Positions 11,701 to 26,000 of a DNA stretch of 64,000 nt are shown here, piece after piece. Origin of the DNA: Saxidomus purpurata (taxonomy: Eukaryota; Mollusca; Bivalvia; Venerida; Veneridae). Under the pieces are notes generated by a model. It was not told where the DNA came from and did not search any database. It was given only the letters and a program-made list of their open reading frames with translations. Made by a program: the position numbers and the translations under genes. The stretch is from the NCBI GenBank assembly GCA_022818135.1, contig JAFMSR010000001.1, positions 960,421 to 1,024,420 on the forward strand, written 5' to 3'. Position 1 is the first letter of the stretch. The number at the start of each line of letters is the position of its first letter.

Positions 11701-12087
11701 ATACGGTGATCATGTACAACAGTAAAAGACATACACTGTCAAATTTGACGCCCTGAATATTTGTTTCTCAGTCAGGTAAAAATTAACTGGGCGAATATAC
11801 CGGTGATTAAATACATGTATTAAAATCTTGATATATATATTGTACTTATTCGTAAACATGGCTAAAGATATTATTGATATACCGAATTATCTAACTGTTA
11901 GATTAACTGTATAATTATGTGATTTTTAAAATTGTTGAATATATTGTTCTTAATTTTATCGAGTTTCGTAAATAATCGTACAAATTTCCACGTGCAACTG
12001 AAGACCTGGGCCTCCTTCTCTTGTCATAGTTTTTATCCAGTATAAACACCCGTTAAGTAAATGTTCTTCGTTGATCCGCCCCAGACA

Positions 12088-12130
12088 CTATATAAAGCCC
12101 CAAGTATCCCAGTTTCTGCACACGGCTTTT
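12088..12130 (+). promoter_or_regulatory. S1 core promoter (TATA plus initiator-like block)
   Basis: A CTATATAAAG box (TATAAA at 12,091-12,096) is followed about 20 bases later by AGTTTCTGCACACGGCT at 12,111-12,127. The same pair, with the same spacing, precedes paralogue S2 at 22,954-22,995. The block after the TATA is about where transcription should begin. The 5' UTR then runs to the ATG at 12,180. Confidence 0.75.
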
Positions 12131-12179
12131 AGACAAGATAAATATTGCAAGACCTTTTTAGTTTACGCTGAATTTCAAG

Positions 12180-15100
12180 ATGAAAGGTGGGCTCGCACTT
12201 TTACTTCTTGTAGTCGTAGCCGGAGTGGCGGAGTGCAAGCCAAGTCTAGATCTCCAAGCTAGAGTACAGGCAAGGGTTGATGAACTCATTGCCACGAGAG
12301 GAAGGGGTAAGTAGATCTTATATTTGTTGCAGTAATCATATCATATCATGTCACAGCAAAGAGAGGAATAGAGGAGTGTTTTTTCCCCAGTTTTAAAACG
12401 ACTCGCGATTCAATATACATGTATATGTACATGTAATATTGTTTAATTCATAATTTCATTTTCAGTTGTAGTTTAAAAAAAAAATATTACAACAAAAGCT
12501 GTGTCGTTTGTATGAAATTGCGTTGTATACATGTTGGTGATTTATTCAAATAACATGTTAAAGTAGGTATTAAACGTAAAAATACCATTTGTAAATACTA
12601 TTTCGCATTGCTTTTTGGTTTAATCAATGTTTGGTTTTATTCAAATTTGCCAGCGCGAGTGCGTCAGCCGGACTCATGAACAAGTTTACTATCATTCTAT
12701 AAAAAAAGCCATTACATCTGAGATTGAAATAAGGTATTCAGTAAAACGTTTTAGTGAAAGACGTGCACGACACCACCTCATTGCAAACATTTAAGAAATG
12801 TTTTGTTTTTCTTCAACGAGTTCATAGACAGACTCACATTGTTTTGTCTATAAAAACAAGTTTAAGATTTATGTTAAGGGCTCATCTCATTTATTCATTT
12901 AAAGGTTTTTTTACATTTAACTGTGAACTGTACACATTGAGTTTGCTTTTAATACCGTATGGCATAAAATATGTGACCAACGTATGCATATTAAAGGCAT
13001 ATATACATGTACAATGTATATAGTTGCATTTTGGAACTATGATACATTCAGTCTTGAAGCTTGTATATGCTATCTATGACAGCTCCTTCTTTCAGGTGGA
13101 AAAGGTCGTGACGGTGATGGGAAAAGTCGTGACGGAGATGGAAAGAAAGGCGACAAGGATGAAACCGACTGGCCATATGGATGGATAGAATGTATGTTTC
13201 TTCTTGTTTTGATATATACAAAATGTAATATACAAACTTGTAAAAGTTCTAAATATTTCGCTTGTAAAAACAAATGTTTTGGATAACGCGAGCGTGCAAT
13301 GATCAAGCATTTAAACGCAGACATTAAAACACTGCTGATGACTTGGTTACACGTACACATTATATCAGATCTTTAATTGTAAGTCTTGTAAAATCTCTCA
13401 GATTATCGAGTGTTTTTATCTCAAAGCAAAAATATTTCAGATTCAGCACTGGTCGGCAAGTGTGTAGCCTCTTTGAACTGGATGGAAATACTTAAGATGG
13501 ACCCACGTAAGTTATCTCACACCCAGTACTTCTACCGACAGAGTCTGTTTGTTTGATAATCTTATACAGTACTATTAATAAAGGTTACTTTAAATAGACA
13601 CAACTTTGAATTAAAAAAAAGCAAGTGATTTACACTTATATACTTCGCATATTTTAATCATCAGTAAAAGAAATGTTATCTGCACATGATTCTCGACAAA
13701 ACCTTTGTATTCCAATAAACTAAAAGTACACACACATATTCGCTTGTTTATAAAAGCAACTCAATAAACTAAAAGTACACACACGTATTCGTTTATTTAT
13801 AAAAGCAACTATCTATACTTGATTTTATTTCACAGCTACCGAAGGAGTTCTAGCAGAGGCATGTCCTAAAGCATTCGAATGTGGTCAAGAATTGCTTGTA
13901 AGTGTTTTAGTGCTTAAACATTTTAACATATTTAATTGAAAGTTTACTCCATTTCTACAGGCCCAGACTGAAGCCACGCATGGATGACTTCTGTCTGAGT
14001 CAGATTTTATCATTTTAAATTTCAGGCCTTCTAAATCAGAGGAAAACTTAACTGTCCTCGTTGATTGAAAACCAATGTAAATCTTTTCTTAATAGTATGA
14101 ATCCAGATCGGCGAATATCCGCGGAGTCTAATCGAAATCCATACTGTTTGCATGGCCATCTAAGAAAACCTCAGATTCGTAAATCATTGTTGATTTCCGT
14201 CTCGCCATTACAATAAATGTTTATATATAGACGTGGGTGATATTTAATATGATTTATATTTTTATAGGGTGCATCAGATGAGGAACTTATGCAAGCCACA
14301 AAGTTTATGAGGGAAATATTCCCCCTTCTCCAGTGTAAGAACTAGTACATTTTAAGCTCTTCTCAAATATGAGTATTTTTGTTCAAGGAATCAATTTATG
14401 AAGTGGTACACTACACCTGCGTTTTTATAAAAGTTTTGTTATTTGGAAAGAAAACATTGTTTCATTATGATTTTATACCAATTTGGTTAGGCCTACTCTC
14501 TGTTGTGAAAACTGGCATTAATCGCTTTCGAGACCATCCCCATATGGAATCAATCCCAGGATGAGAGAGAGGCAATGTGGAATTATTGTGCCATGCCTTA
14601 AGCCACTACCTATACATGGCACTTGTTGGATTCGAACCTGGAATCATTCGATCCACAACGGAACACACTACCACTGCGCCATTCCGGATCTGTTATTTTT
14701 TTATATAGATATAGGATTACAATGCCATCCGCTTTATACTTAATAAGAACGCAAAAACGATTTTTAAAAAGTCGCTTAGATAAATGAAATATACAGCAAC
14801 AATGTTAAAAGATAGCTGGTGTCGTAAAACCATTTAGCATACACGTAGTTGATTACCTTGGTCAATGTTCAAAATAAGCGTAAAGGCCTTAATTTTACTT
14901 GTAAAAATATTTCGATTGGTCTTGGTAAAATTATTGTGTTTATGATTTTGTTTATATACAGGTGTCAACCTTCAGGCAGAAAGGGAAGAAATATACGTAA
15001 CTCTATCACTCAACGGCAAAAGCGGTAAGCCTATTTTCTTGTATAGTTGTGCCTTTTAGTTACTAGCATGCTTCTCCGTGAAGATTGTAGAAACAACATA

Positions 15101-16388
15101 CAATACCCTATTTGTAATGGCTGGCAAATTAGGCACACTATGTTACTGGTATAAATCGTATACTCATGTACCAGTGCTAACTTTAGAAAAAGGCTTAAGG
15201 TAGCCTCCATGCGGCATGGCTTGAAGACCAGCATGGCCAACGCCTTTGTTGTTGTAGAACTGGAAGGGGTTTAGATAAAACATTATGGAGGTTTTGAAGT
15301 ATTTATACATTGAAGTATGTATACTTACACATGTATATGCACACTTCCGAGGCTGACTGGTAATATAATGTATGACTTCTAATAATTAACAATTGAAATA
15401 TTACGTGCACAATGTCATTAACTTGTTGTTCTTAGATTTTATATGAACATTGTATATTACTTACATAGAGCTGCAGGTATCAAAACAGATACGCAACTGA
15501 AATAATATTGCATCCAGAACTTGAAAAAAGCTTGACAATCTATCAAAAAGCTATCGGTGCATGTTCTGTGCAAATAAATTGAGCCCTTTTCTATTTGTAA
15601 CAAGCATGTCAAAGTCAGAATAACAAATGCCAAAGTATACAAGATAGTTGTATAAGTCCCCCACATGTTGCCCTTGGGCTATATTTTAACTGATTGATGA
15701 TGATGGCCAAGTTGTCCAGTTTGTCAAAGAAAAAGATTTTAGAATGTAACTGTCCTTGCAGCTGAGGAAGACCTGTATCTAAGTGAGAGTGCACCGCTTT
15801 TTGATGTATGTGAGAAAGTGTTTGAAAGCGTTGATGAAGAAATCAAGAAACTTGAAGAAGATGTAGACCAGATTAAAAACGAGGTTAAAGAAGGGAAACG
15901 TGACGCCAAGATTAAAGCTCTGCTTAGAGAACTCGTCAATACATCTGCAAAGAAGGTATCTGAATAATATAAAAAGTCTAACCGATTCTTCAACAAAAGG
16001 CTATTATGCAGCTGCTGATACACTGTCAAAACCGTATGCAGTATTAGTAAAGTTAAAAAAAGAAAAGTTGACATCTTATTATTGACTTTTTTCGATTTCG
16101 TCAAACACAAACGAATCTGAAGTGCGTTCTGCTTTTCCTACTGTCAAGTGTGCGTTTGAAGTTTCTTTAAATGCTATGTATAACAATATTTAAATCACAA
16201 ATTAAATCATACTGTTCCTTACAATTGTGTGTTTGTTAGCATAGATCTTGGTTTTTAGACTACCGAAGCGTCGAACCAGCTTTCCAGGCGTAAGTTTCAT
16301 ACAACATATTCAAGCAGGTCTAATTAAGATAAAAGACAAGTTTCTAAAGGAGAAATTCTTACAACGTTTTCTTTCTTTTCAGCGTTAA
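12180..16388 (+). CDS. S1: secreted five-cysteine protein with Gly/Lys/Asp spacer (unrecognised family)
   Basis: Eight coding exons: 12180-12306, 13096-13191, 13441-13506, 13836-13897, 14268-14334, 14962-15024, 15762-15955, 16383-16388 (226 aa). All junctions are GT/AG and phases agree. Residues 1-19 are a signal peptide ([19 protein letters not shown]), followed by a helical stretch, then a Gly/Asp/Lys spacer with two RDGDGK repeats. The conserved domain follows: [33 protein letters not shown], and DVCEKVFESV, giving five cysteines after the signal. The tail is an acidic/basic helix likely to form a coiled coil, ending NTSAKKR. The final exon supplies only Arg and the stop. The role is unknown; I infer secretion. 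Sequence is strongly conserved with S2 except in the spacer. I do not recognise any named family. Confidence 0.85.
14540..14700 (-). repeat. tRNA-derived SINE in S1 intron 5
   Basis: On the minus strand an A-box TGGCGCAGTGG (complement of 14,671-14,681) and a B-box GGTTCGAATCC (complement of 14,628-14,638) fit the RNA polymerase III consensus at tRNA-like spacing. No clean clover-leaf forms, so it is a SINE head rather than a tRNA gene. Confidence 0.65.
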
Positions 16389-16543
16389 TGGTCTCTACGC
16401 AGACACCAAGATACGGAAACAAAACGATAACAAAACAATAATTGACTATACTGTGTGTGACATGGAAATAAGGAGACTAAAATCAAACCATGAAAATGTG
16501 ACTCATTACTTAGCATACAAACTGGTTTATTTCAAAGTGTAGA

Positions 16544-16549
16544 AATAAA
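16544..16549 (+). terminator. S1 polyadenylation signal
   Basis: AATAAA 156 bases after the S1 stop codon. Confidence 0.6.
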
Positions 16550-16559
16550 TCATGGCATT

Positions 16560-19500
16560 TCATATTGACTTCTTTTATATTTTCTATCATATATGATCAT
16601 GGTTTCAGTTGTCGGGTTCTTGTGTGAGAATTAGTTCATCTGTCACAGAGTCGTTGCCTCTACTTAGATGGCCTTCCGTTGGTAAAAAACATTCAGACCT
16701 CAATGTTTAGTTGTTATTAATGTTTCAAACCCTCTGGGACTTGAACCTACAGGTATACAAAAATAAGTGTTTAGTTATAAAGTTTATGCGGAATCACAAG
16801 AAATAATAGTCATTTCTATGAACTATTTCGTTCTTGGCTTTATCCTCTACGAAATCACATTGTATTTCTTCTACATACATAGATCAAGTCTCTCTAATTT
16901 ACTAATGCATAAGATTTATATATACTAAACCGACTTTTCTTTTTTTCACATTTGCTTTATGAATATCATAATGTAGATAAACATACCATATTTGAAATGA
17001 AAAGCTGGTTTCAATATATCTAAGCAATTTCCGTAGGATCAAATGAAAAAAAAAATGAGTTTGTTGATTACTGATTCTCTCAGCACAGGAAAAGAGGCCG
17101 TTCATGTATGGATATAGTCTATCCGAGTCGACCCTGAGATCGCAGGTTACTCTGGCGGAATTTTATAAAACTTGTTACAATACTTTTTTTGGTGCAAGGA
17201 TTTTCCCGCTACTCACGATAAAAGAAACACACATTGGTGATAAATATAGCAACACGTATGGCCTACAAACTGATTCAATATTGAGAGTTTAAGTGTACAA
17301 AAGAGATGAATGTTCGACTAAATAGTGTCAATGACCAGGTGTGTTTCTCTGAGGCAGTTGTGCACTCCATCACAGGGTGCATCTGAAGAGAGAAGCAAGT
17401 TCGAGCTCCTTTCGGTTCATACAGGGAGGCTGACATAATTTTGCAATGGTGCTGTGGTTATAAGCCAAACACTTGTCTTGGCCACCATATCTTCATGGTA
17501 TAGTGTGCCAAATTTCTTGACAATCCGTTAAAACTAAACTTGAAAAAAATAGTTTGAGCCACCAATACTATCTCTACCCACTATCGAAGAAAAGCAAGGA
17601 GGGAACCTTAATGCAAATTAACAGTTTATTGCCCGGTCGTGATAGGTTCATTTGGACCATGGGGTGCATAATCAAATAGGGAGCAGTCAACATTATTTTG
17701 TAAATCAAACTAGTTCTATAGTATGAAAAGACTTTATGAATCATTAAATTGTTTAAGTCATTAAAAAATAATAAAGTACAAAATACTTACGGGTTTTTTT
17801 CCTTATTACAAAACTTGGACACATTTAATGGTATTTATAACTTTTCCACAAACTCGCAGACTACGGGTTTTTATAGCTTTGTTTACGGACCTTACGACCC
17901 GATTCATCAAAGCTCAGAAAAAAGATTCGGAAGATGTTTTGCTACTTAAACCACTCAGATAATAGAATACATGGCGCCAACGCGTACAATCAAGAAAACC
18001 CATTTTAATTACTACATATTAGACTATAAATTGAAACGTAAAGAAAAACCGTTCACCCAACTATGCAATACGTAGGGCCCTAACGGAATTCCATTCCATC
18101 ATTTGTAAATAAAAACAATACTCAGCCAATGGAAGTTCTGTAAAATGTATACGTCACAGCATAATTAATCATGGGATTTCATCTCTTTCCGCCATATTGC
18201 TAGAGGTATACGCTTCGGGAATAGAAAGAAAGAATAATCCACATTACCAGCTACAGGGAGGAGGGGCTGGTATATCGTTTTACAAATAGTTATTTTTCAC
18301 AAATTTGGACCCGGTGTAAATTATATTTGCACAGGTTTTTTTGCCTCTGCTTCCTATAAACCGACCTGTAGTCAGTGAAATTGTGGGAGGAGCCATGGTT
18401 ATAAATAGTTTTGTCTATCTAAAAATAGCCCGGTGTAAAATTAGCATCCGAAAATAATTAATGTTGTGAAAAAAGGGGTATTTAACAATATGGAAGTTAC
18501 ACAAGGATTTAGCATTATGCTAGTTACTAATAAAAAGTTTATTTTATGAATCAGTTTCATAAACAAAAAAGTACACAGAGGTAATGATCATTTTATGTAG
18601 TAAAAAGGGTTCGCTGATTTTATAGAGAAACCTGTCCAAGTCATGCTTCTAAAACATGCGCGGCGTCTTTGATGCTTTGCATCAAAATTCGTCTTGTGTT
18701 TACTGTGTTTGCCAGAAATATTTGCTATGTCTTGAATTTTGAAGGAGACATGTATGTTACTAATGTATATCTGGACATCGTCTGCTTAGGTATTGTGATA
18801 AAGATGGAAATCTTGAAATTAAAAGCTGCATATGTATAAAGTAGGTTTTTATTAGAATCGTCTGAACGTTTCTCTTTCCAGTTAACCTTGGATTATAACT
18901 CAATTCAACTGAATTGTTTTGTATATCGAGTGCGGTGTATATTTGGCAGGTAAGGGGGTTGTGTGTAACAAAGTAATACTGCAATAATCAATAGTATATG
19001 AACACAAGTTTGGAATGTTTGTACCTTTTGAAAAAGCCTATTTCCACTAGTAATTCATTAAAATAATATACTAAAATCGTTTTGCAGACGACGTGTGTAG
19101 AACTCAAATAAATGGCGTCACAAGTCAAAGCGCAGATAATTGCATTGTTACTCGATTCGAAATGAGCACATTTCAAATATCGATCGAGACTTCTTTACGA
19201 GTGTTTTAGTGGCTCTTCTGTTCACTGGTTCTTTAATTATTATTTTTTCATCAAAGTGAACAATAACCAATCAAACCCAAGAAATTCCCACATTAGATGA
19301 GACAGCAGTTATGGTCGACCTCTTAGGCGGTCCGCTATAATCGGTATATCTATGATATCGACTACGGTCAATAGCTAACAAATAATAAATACGGTCGACC
19401 TCTTATTTGCGCCTGGTCAGCATAAACTTTCATTATGCAGATTTTATCTGTTGACCATCTATCGTTTGTCTACCGATTGGAAATATTTTTTCTTTGATAC

Positions 19501-22500
19501 CTTTTCCATCCTTGGGGCCGAATACATTTGTTCAAGATTATTCGCATTAAGGTGTAAGGTGTTCGCAATGAAACAAACAGAAATTTCAACTGTACTAAAG
19601 GCGTCTGTTTACATAAAATACTTCAATTTGATGGGACAATATGTTAGGTGTTTCAAAAATGAAAATTTTATAGATTAAGTTCGGCATGACATAAATTTAA
19701 GAAAAAAGAATAACGCCTAATAAGGAGAAATATTTACACCGAACTTTTACAACTGAGATTAGTCGCGTTCAACACTCACTCCTGATGAAATCAGTCTCCA
19801 AGAGGGACTTAATGTACCTTGTTTGAGAACACTACCCTGATAAGCATAGATGCTATAAATTCAGTCCGATTTAATAGATAGTGCAACTTGCCTCCGTGTT
19901 TAAAAGCTATTTCTATGCATGAACTTCAGTCGTTAAAAGGACCAATTGTAGGTGATTTTAATCCATATTAGTGGCCTGTGTGACTAAACCTATTGTGACA
20001 GCTAAACCGAAGAGAATATATGGATATTCTTTCATGTTTCATACATTGATGTTGTTAACATCACATGAAACTGCATCTTTCATAAGTAAACATGAAAATA
20101 TCCGTAAAATTGACAGAAGTTATGATAACTTTTAGTGGTGAAGGACTAGTTAGAATAATTGTAAAAATGCACCCGATTATTAGTACGGCGATAAACTAAA
20201 CGCATTGCTGTTGTAGCTTTTACAGCTTGTCACTTCAGTACAAATATTTGTTACATTTGGTAAGTAGCACCAGGGCGTATTTAATGTAAATCGGATGAAG
20301 GAAAAAAGTCCTGTCATTGTTGATGACACATGTAAATACCCAGTCATCTTGATTTTCAGCTTTGTCATTTATTCAGAACTCAGACCGTCAGTAATCACAA
20401 AAAATAGCATCTGTTCGACTTGATTACATTAAGCCTTTAACAGTCGTGGCTCAGTGGTTAGGGCGTTCGCCTTTTGAACGAGAGGTCCCGGTTCGAAACC
20501 ACGACCAGGGCACAATGTGTGTCATTTACCCAGCTGTACATAGTTAGCAGCAATGAAAAAACTCACTGCCTCTCTCGCACGAGCCTGGTATCATTTGGAA
20601 TGAGTGTTCCAGAGCGATTCAATAAGCCATGGAACCTTTCTTAGTAATCAAACTGAAACATATTCGTATAAACTAATCAAGCGCGTTTGTGAAACAATAA
20701 CTCGTCATGAATCCGGCCTTTTCCAAATATATCAATAAATAAAAGTAAAAATTTGGTTTGAATAAAATGTTTCCCTCGGCATTAGGGCTCCGACATACAG
20801 CACAAAGACACACCGCTTATGCCATTGTACAGGATATGTTGTTGAACGAACTCGCAGAGTAAAAAGTGTTGCTAATTCCGCGTTGGTAATGATAACGACA
20901 TAGTCAATCCAAGCACTGTTAAAGTAGTCCGCCGCATATGTAGAACTCAGCTCTGCTGTACAGAAATGTTGTACTGGTAAAGCGCCATTGTCCTTGCACG
21001 CCCGCTGAATAATTCTATTCCCAATCTGATGGTACCATGTTCGCAAAGAATATAAAACAAAATTTTCCATTACGTGAATTTGAGATATTAATTGTCCAGC
21101 GCTAGTACTAAGAATGAAGGAGTTTGTCCACGAAGGTTACAATACTGCCATTTTATGTATGTTTGAAAAGTTGCTGCTAGAATATCAATAGAATATGACT
21201 TTTCACTGTTGCCGCAAGTTGACATGCAGTGTTTGATTAACAATGCCGGTCAGAGCAAAAAATAACATTGCACGAGATGGTCCCGAGAGTCTAATAAACC
21301 TCGCTTTTCAGCAACTATTACATAAAGCTGCGACTATTTCGCCTTTCGGGAGATCAACGGTAGTTTTGTTTTAATTTGGCATAAATGACTACCCTTAATT
21401 AAAGCGTTTCATTATACTTTCATTGTATAACAAAAAGTTACCCTTATCCCTTCTGCTTTATGAAATATAGTGAGGACTTGCTGTAAATTTGTCGACATTT
21501 TTTGTATCTTTTTTCGATTATCTTAATAAAGAAACAGGGCATTATTCCATTGTCTGAGCTAGTGGGGTTTCCATGACAATAACACTTCAAAAAGCCTTAA
21601 GCAAGCTGTACAGTACATCGGTTCAAAAGTACAGAACATAATACAAATAAGTTATATAAAAATTAGGCATAACCTGTCAAAATGTAGGACGATAATATCC
21701 TTTGATAGTCACGCTGTTTGCGCTAAAATTAGTTTCATTTAGACCCTACTTTACTTGAATAAGTTGCAATTACCGCTGATTAAACAGCTTCAAACGATTA
21801 TAACTACAGATCTTTGCGTAGGCGAAGCCATATTGTTAGCTGATCCGTCGTGACCAATTACATAGACTTGCTCTATTTTGCAACAAATTTAATCCCTAAC
21901 GTAACAACACCCACTGTGTACATAATTGCTGCATTCGGTAATGCGAAAGTATGTGAAGAAAAAATTTAGACTTTTTCACACAGAATTGAAGTTTATTTGC
22001 GTATCGGTAGATATTGGAAATAATTTTGCTTATTTGTTAAATCTGTGTATTTGTCAAAGAGCGTCGAGGCCCATTTGGGTACCTGAGATTGATCGATCTT
22101 AACTGGCGACCATCTACAATTACCTGCTTAAGTATAACTCAAAAAAGTAGAGGAACCAACTCCATTGCACTTTACTTCATAACTGATATTCAGCAGAGAA
22201 GCATATTAATTTGATTTGGTTCACTGTGTATAACTAGGGGGACTAGTACACACATGTGCTGCTGTTCTGGTAAAGTGCATCTCGAGAGTTGAGTGTGTGA
22301 AGCTCTTCGTGGGAAATGTCATCACGCAATCAATGAAAAGCTATGCAATCTATCAGCACAGCCCCCTCGAAACAAAATAAACTTATTTAACAAAAATGAA
22401 ACCTCACAAAATAATTCCACCGAGAAAAGAACGTTTTTGAATGTTGTATGAATACTATTTACAAATACGTATGACGTCACGACTGAAGCAGTACGATGCC

Positions 22501-22940
22501 AGATTTTCTCACTATGAAATGCGGACAATTTTATTTCAGACTGAATGAATGCATTTCTTCTTTTATCAGAAGTCATAGAAGGCAAGTACTTGCCGACTTG
22601 CTTCATAAAAAAACTGAAACTGGTATATAACAGCTCTTCCATCATGTACATGTATAAACTCCCGATATTGGTAAATGATGACATGCATTTTGGGCAAATA
22701 GTTAACTTGATTTGATTAGACTGACGACTCGTTCATAGAGTTTCATTGATTTATCACCACTGATTGTAACTGTTGCATCCTGTAATAGTCTTGTTAAACT
22801 TATATCAAATTATTTATCTTTCAGTTCGCCACATGTAGACAAACTATCCGGGCCTCTTAAGCTCTTTAAAGTATTTGCCTATTTTAGTTTATCACATTAG
22901 TGATGCGAATGGACGTTCTATTGTTAAACCAGCGGGTCAA
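16560..22940. other. 6.4-kb intergenic region between S1 and S2
   Basis: No supported genes. The longest frames (20,732-21,070 and 22,322-22,684, both minus) have no domain, no splice context and ordinary AT-rich composition. The only structured element I see is the SINE near 20.45 kb. Confidence 0.4.
20443..20640 (+). repeat. tRNA-derived SINE
   Basis: A-box TGGCTCAGTGG (20,447-20,457) and B-box GGTTCGAAACC (20,490-20,500). An anticodon-like stem CGTTC/GAACG closes a 7-base loop. The loop lacks the expected T33 and the T-stem does not pair properly, so this is a SINE head and not a working tRNA. A non-tRNA body follows to roughly 20,640. Confidence 0.65.
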
Positions 22941-22953
22941 GGTAATTTAAAGG

Positions 22954-22995
22954 TATATATAAAGGCCCAAATCTTTCAGTTTCTGCACTCGGCTA
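22954..22995 (+). promoter_or_regulatory. S2 core promoter (TATA plus initiator-like block)
   Basis: TATATATAAAG (TATAAA at 22,958-22,963) followed by AGTTTCTGCACTCGGCT at 22,979-22,995. The second block matches the S1 block at all but one base, so the duplication that made the pair included the promoter. Confidence 0.75.
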
Positions 22996-23044
22996 ATAGG
23001 CAACACTTACATCTCAGACACTGTCATTTATACTGAATTTCAAG

Positions 23045-26000
23045 ATGAAGAGTGGGCTCGCACTTTTGCTTCTTGTAGTCGTAGCGGGATTGGTAGAAAG
23101 CAAACCAAGTCCAGATCTTAGATCCAGAGTGCAGGCAAGAATTAATGAAATCATAGCTAAAAGAGCAGAAGGTAAGAAAACCATTTATTTATATTTGGTA
23201 TATAGTGATAAATTGAATTATCTGATTTATAGTCATATTTTAACTTTTGCTTAAACGAAACATAAACTGTTGCAGAGAATAACAATGGACAATAGCCGAT
23301 TTGGAAAAAATTGTTATATTTTTTTCCAAGTACGTGATAGGTTAACGTTAAAACTGGAATGGAGTAAAGATGTAACTGTTTGTAGATGTGTATGTGAAAC
23401 CTTCTCCACATTGGTTTAGCAATATCATGTCATATATGTATCTACACTGTTATTATTTACTGTTCGCCATAAAGTTTGTATATATGTGCCTCATGGGCTT
23501 TTTAGCCTAATGGTTTTGCTTGAAATAAAACTTTGAAACTTATCAAAAGCTCGAAATGCTTATAGACGGTTTCGTGAATAAAACGTTAAAAGCGAAAGAT
23601 TCTAATTTTCGACAGTAAATTAATGTTTCATTTATAATTTTCTTCTGTAAAAAAGGTGTTCGCATGACACACACACTATTTACTTTAAATGCCCAGGATC
23701 CTTTTTGTTAATTATGGCTGAAATGAAAGAACCACTCTTCACTCTAAAACAAGTGACAGGCTTTCTTTCGTATTCAAGTCGTTTTGTCATGAGAAATAGT
23801 TGTCAGAAAGTCTCTTATTTTTTGCAATATCACTGAAAAAATACTGCGCACAATTTCTTACATGTACCTTTCGATTCAAAAAGCAAAGTTATGAAAGTTT
23901 TTTGGTCATTTCTGCCGGTAAGACATCTTTCTAGCTAAGATCAGACCTACTTGTAATTGTGGTCCTGGGACTTTAATGATTACACTATTTTACAGATTAT
24001 TTAAGCATTGTGAAACGCTTTCAGATAATAATCATAAAAAACATGTTATACGACAACTTGACCGTTACGACAGGAACAAATGCTTTAAAGACAACACTTT
24101 TTTGGGGGTAGGGGAGGCGAGGGGGAGGGGGCTGCATGTACAAGATTTGTCATTGGTGTAATACAATATGAATACAATGCCCACATACTTACTACAACTA
24201 GCATGTCAAAACGTATGTATACTTTGCAATACACATAGAGATGCTTTTTCAAATTATATGGGACAATTCTCTTTTAAAATTTAATTGAAAGAGACAAAAT
24301 CAATCTTGCTAAACATACAGTTGCGTTAAAAAAAAGTATTTACTTCTATATTAAATAATGTTAAGTGTTTTGTCGTAAATAAACGAAATGTTCAAAAATC
24401 ATTTACTTTCTACATGTATTTATATCAGAAAAAACATTTTAAGCATTTTGTACTTATTTCTGTCAGTCAACTCTTATAATATTTTTAAAATGAGGTGATG
24501 GATTGGGAGAGGAAAATGGAGAAGGAAAGGGAATGGGAAAAGGAGATGGAAATGGAATGGGAAAAGCAGACGGAAAGGGAATGGGAAAAGGAGATGGAAC
24601 GGGAATGGGAAAGGGAAATGGAACGACAGAAGGAGATGGCAAAAAGGAAGGAAAAGGAGGAAAGGACGATATCACCTGGCCATATGGATGGATTGAATGT
24701 ACGTTTGTTCTTGTTATTACATTCAGCCTTTTTCAGCTACAAGTTTAGCCGGCGATGAAAATGCATGTACTTTCTTTCAAACTCGCATCCACATTTATTC
24801 CAAAAAATAAAATTTAAACAATGTTTTACTATTAGCGTCCACTGTTTAAAATTTGTTAAAAATCGGTGTTAAAATCTTTACGTAGTCACGTGATATGATA
24901 AATGATGGTGATTTGATTAAAATATTTCAATGGTTACCGTGTCTATTCGTTTAGACGCTATGATTTTAAAGAGATTGTTTAACCTTTACCTGTAACCCAG
25001 TAGTTACATAAGCTCAAACACGGTTGACAGAATACTTAACTTGCACGTGCTATGGAGAGTAATTTTGGCTGTAATTGTGACATATATATATGTCTTAAAT
25101 CTTCAAAAGAATTACGTTAAAGATTATTTGTTGCCTTTACCAACACTGTTTTCAGTTTCTTCACTCGTCGGCAAGTGTGTAGCAGCTCTGAACTGGTTGG
25201 AAATTATTGAGATGGATCCACGTAGGTTATCCTTCATTTGTCTCTACATATAGTATGTTCTTTTCAACATCTAGTGTTCTTAAAGCGCCGGAAAAAAAGA
25301 TATTACTTGCACGTAAGATATAAAGAGATAATGAAAAAATATAAAGAAGTAATATCAAATAGTTTGTCATGTAAATTATAATTTTATTAACAACTGCAGT
25401 GGTTTAGTAACACTTACAGTACAGTTAACTCCTTATAAAGCGACTCTGGATAAAGCGAGAATTCGAATGTAAGGAACAATTTTTCTGTGCCCGAGCTTTT
25501 TTCTTAGTTTATTCAATATGAAAATGTTATGTGGATATTACGAACTCTGGATATAAGGAACATATTTAAATGGTCCCAAGGAGTTGGTTATAAACGGAGT
25601 TTGCTGTATATATGTATCTTTATTTCACAGCTACTGAAGGTGTGTTGGCAGAAGCTTGCCCTAAAGCATTTGAATGTGGAGAACACATGCTTGTGAGTAA
25701 CTACAAATTTTAACCAGCAGGGCGTGACGATATTTTAACCATCATGGCGTGACGATAGTTTCTAATTTGTTCTCTTTTTCTTTTGTCTATTTTTTTCTTA
25801 TTTATCATTGCAAATTTATTTTATTTTGTGTTAAAATGCGTGTTTTGAAAATAACTGAACTGCAATTGCAGAAGATAATAGCTGTATGAAAAGCCGTATC
25901 GCTAATGACGTCATCATGGTCATGTCAAAGGGTGCATTTGTGACATTTTATCAGTGTTTTTTTTCTATGAAACAATGTAACGTTATGGATTTGAATTCAC

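Noticed and set aside
19770..19850. CTGATGA word suggesting a hammerhead ribozyme
   Set aside because: No GAAA core at the right place and no closing stems; other CTGATGA words (11,291; 13,334) also fail.
20443..20515. Candidate tRNA gene
   Set aside because: A and B boxes are good, but the T-stem does not pair and the anticodon loop lacks T33; a SINE head fits better.
22322..22684. 120-codon minus-strand frame upstream of S2
   Set aside because: No domain, no splice signals, AT-rich random-looking composition.
24463..24675. Pro/Phe/Ser-rich minus-strand frame
   Set aside because: Antisense shadow of the Gly/Lys-rich S2 exon 2.
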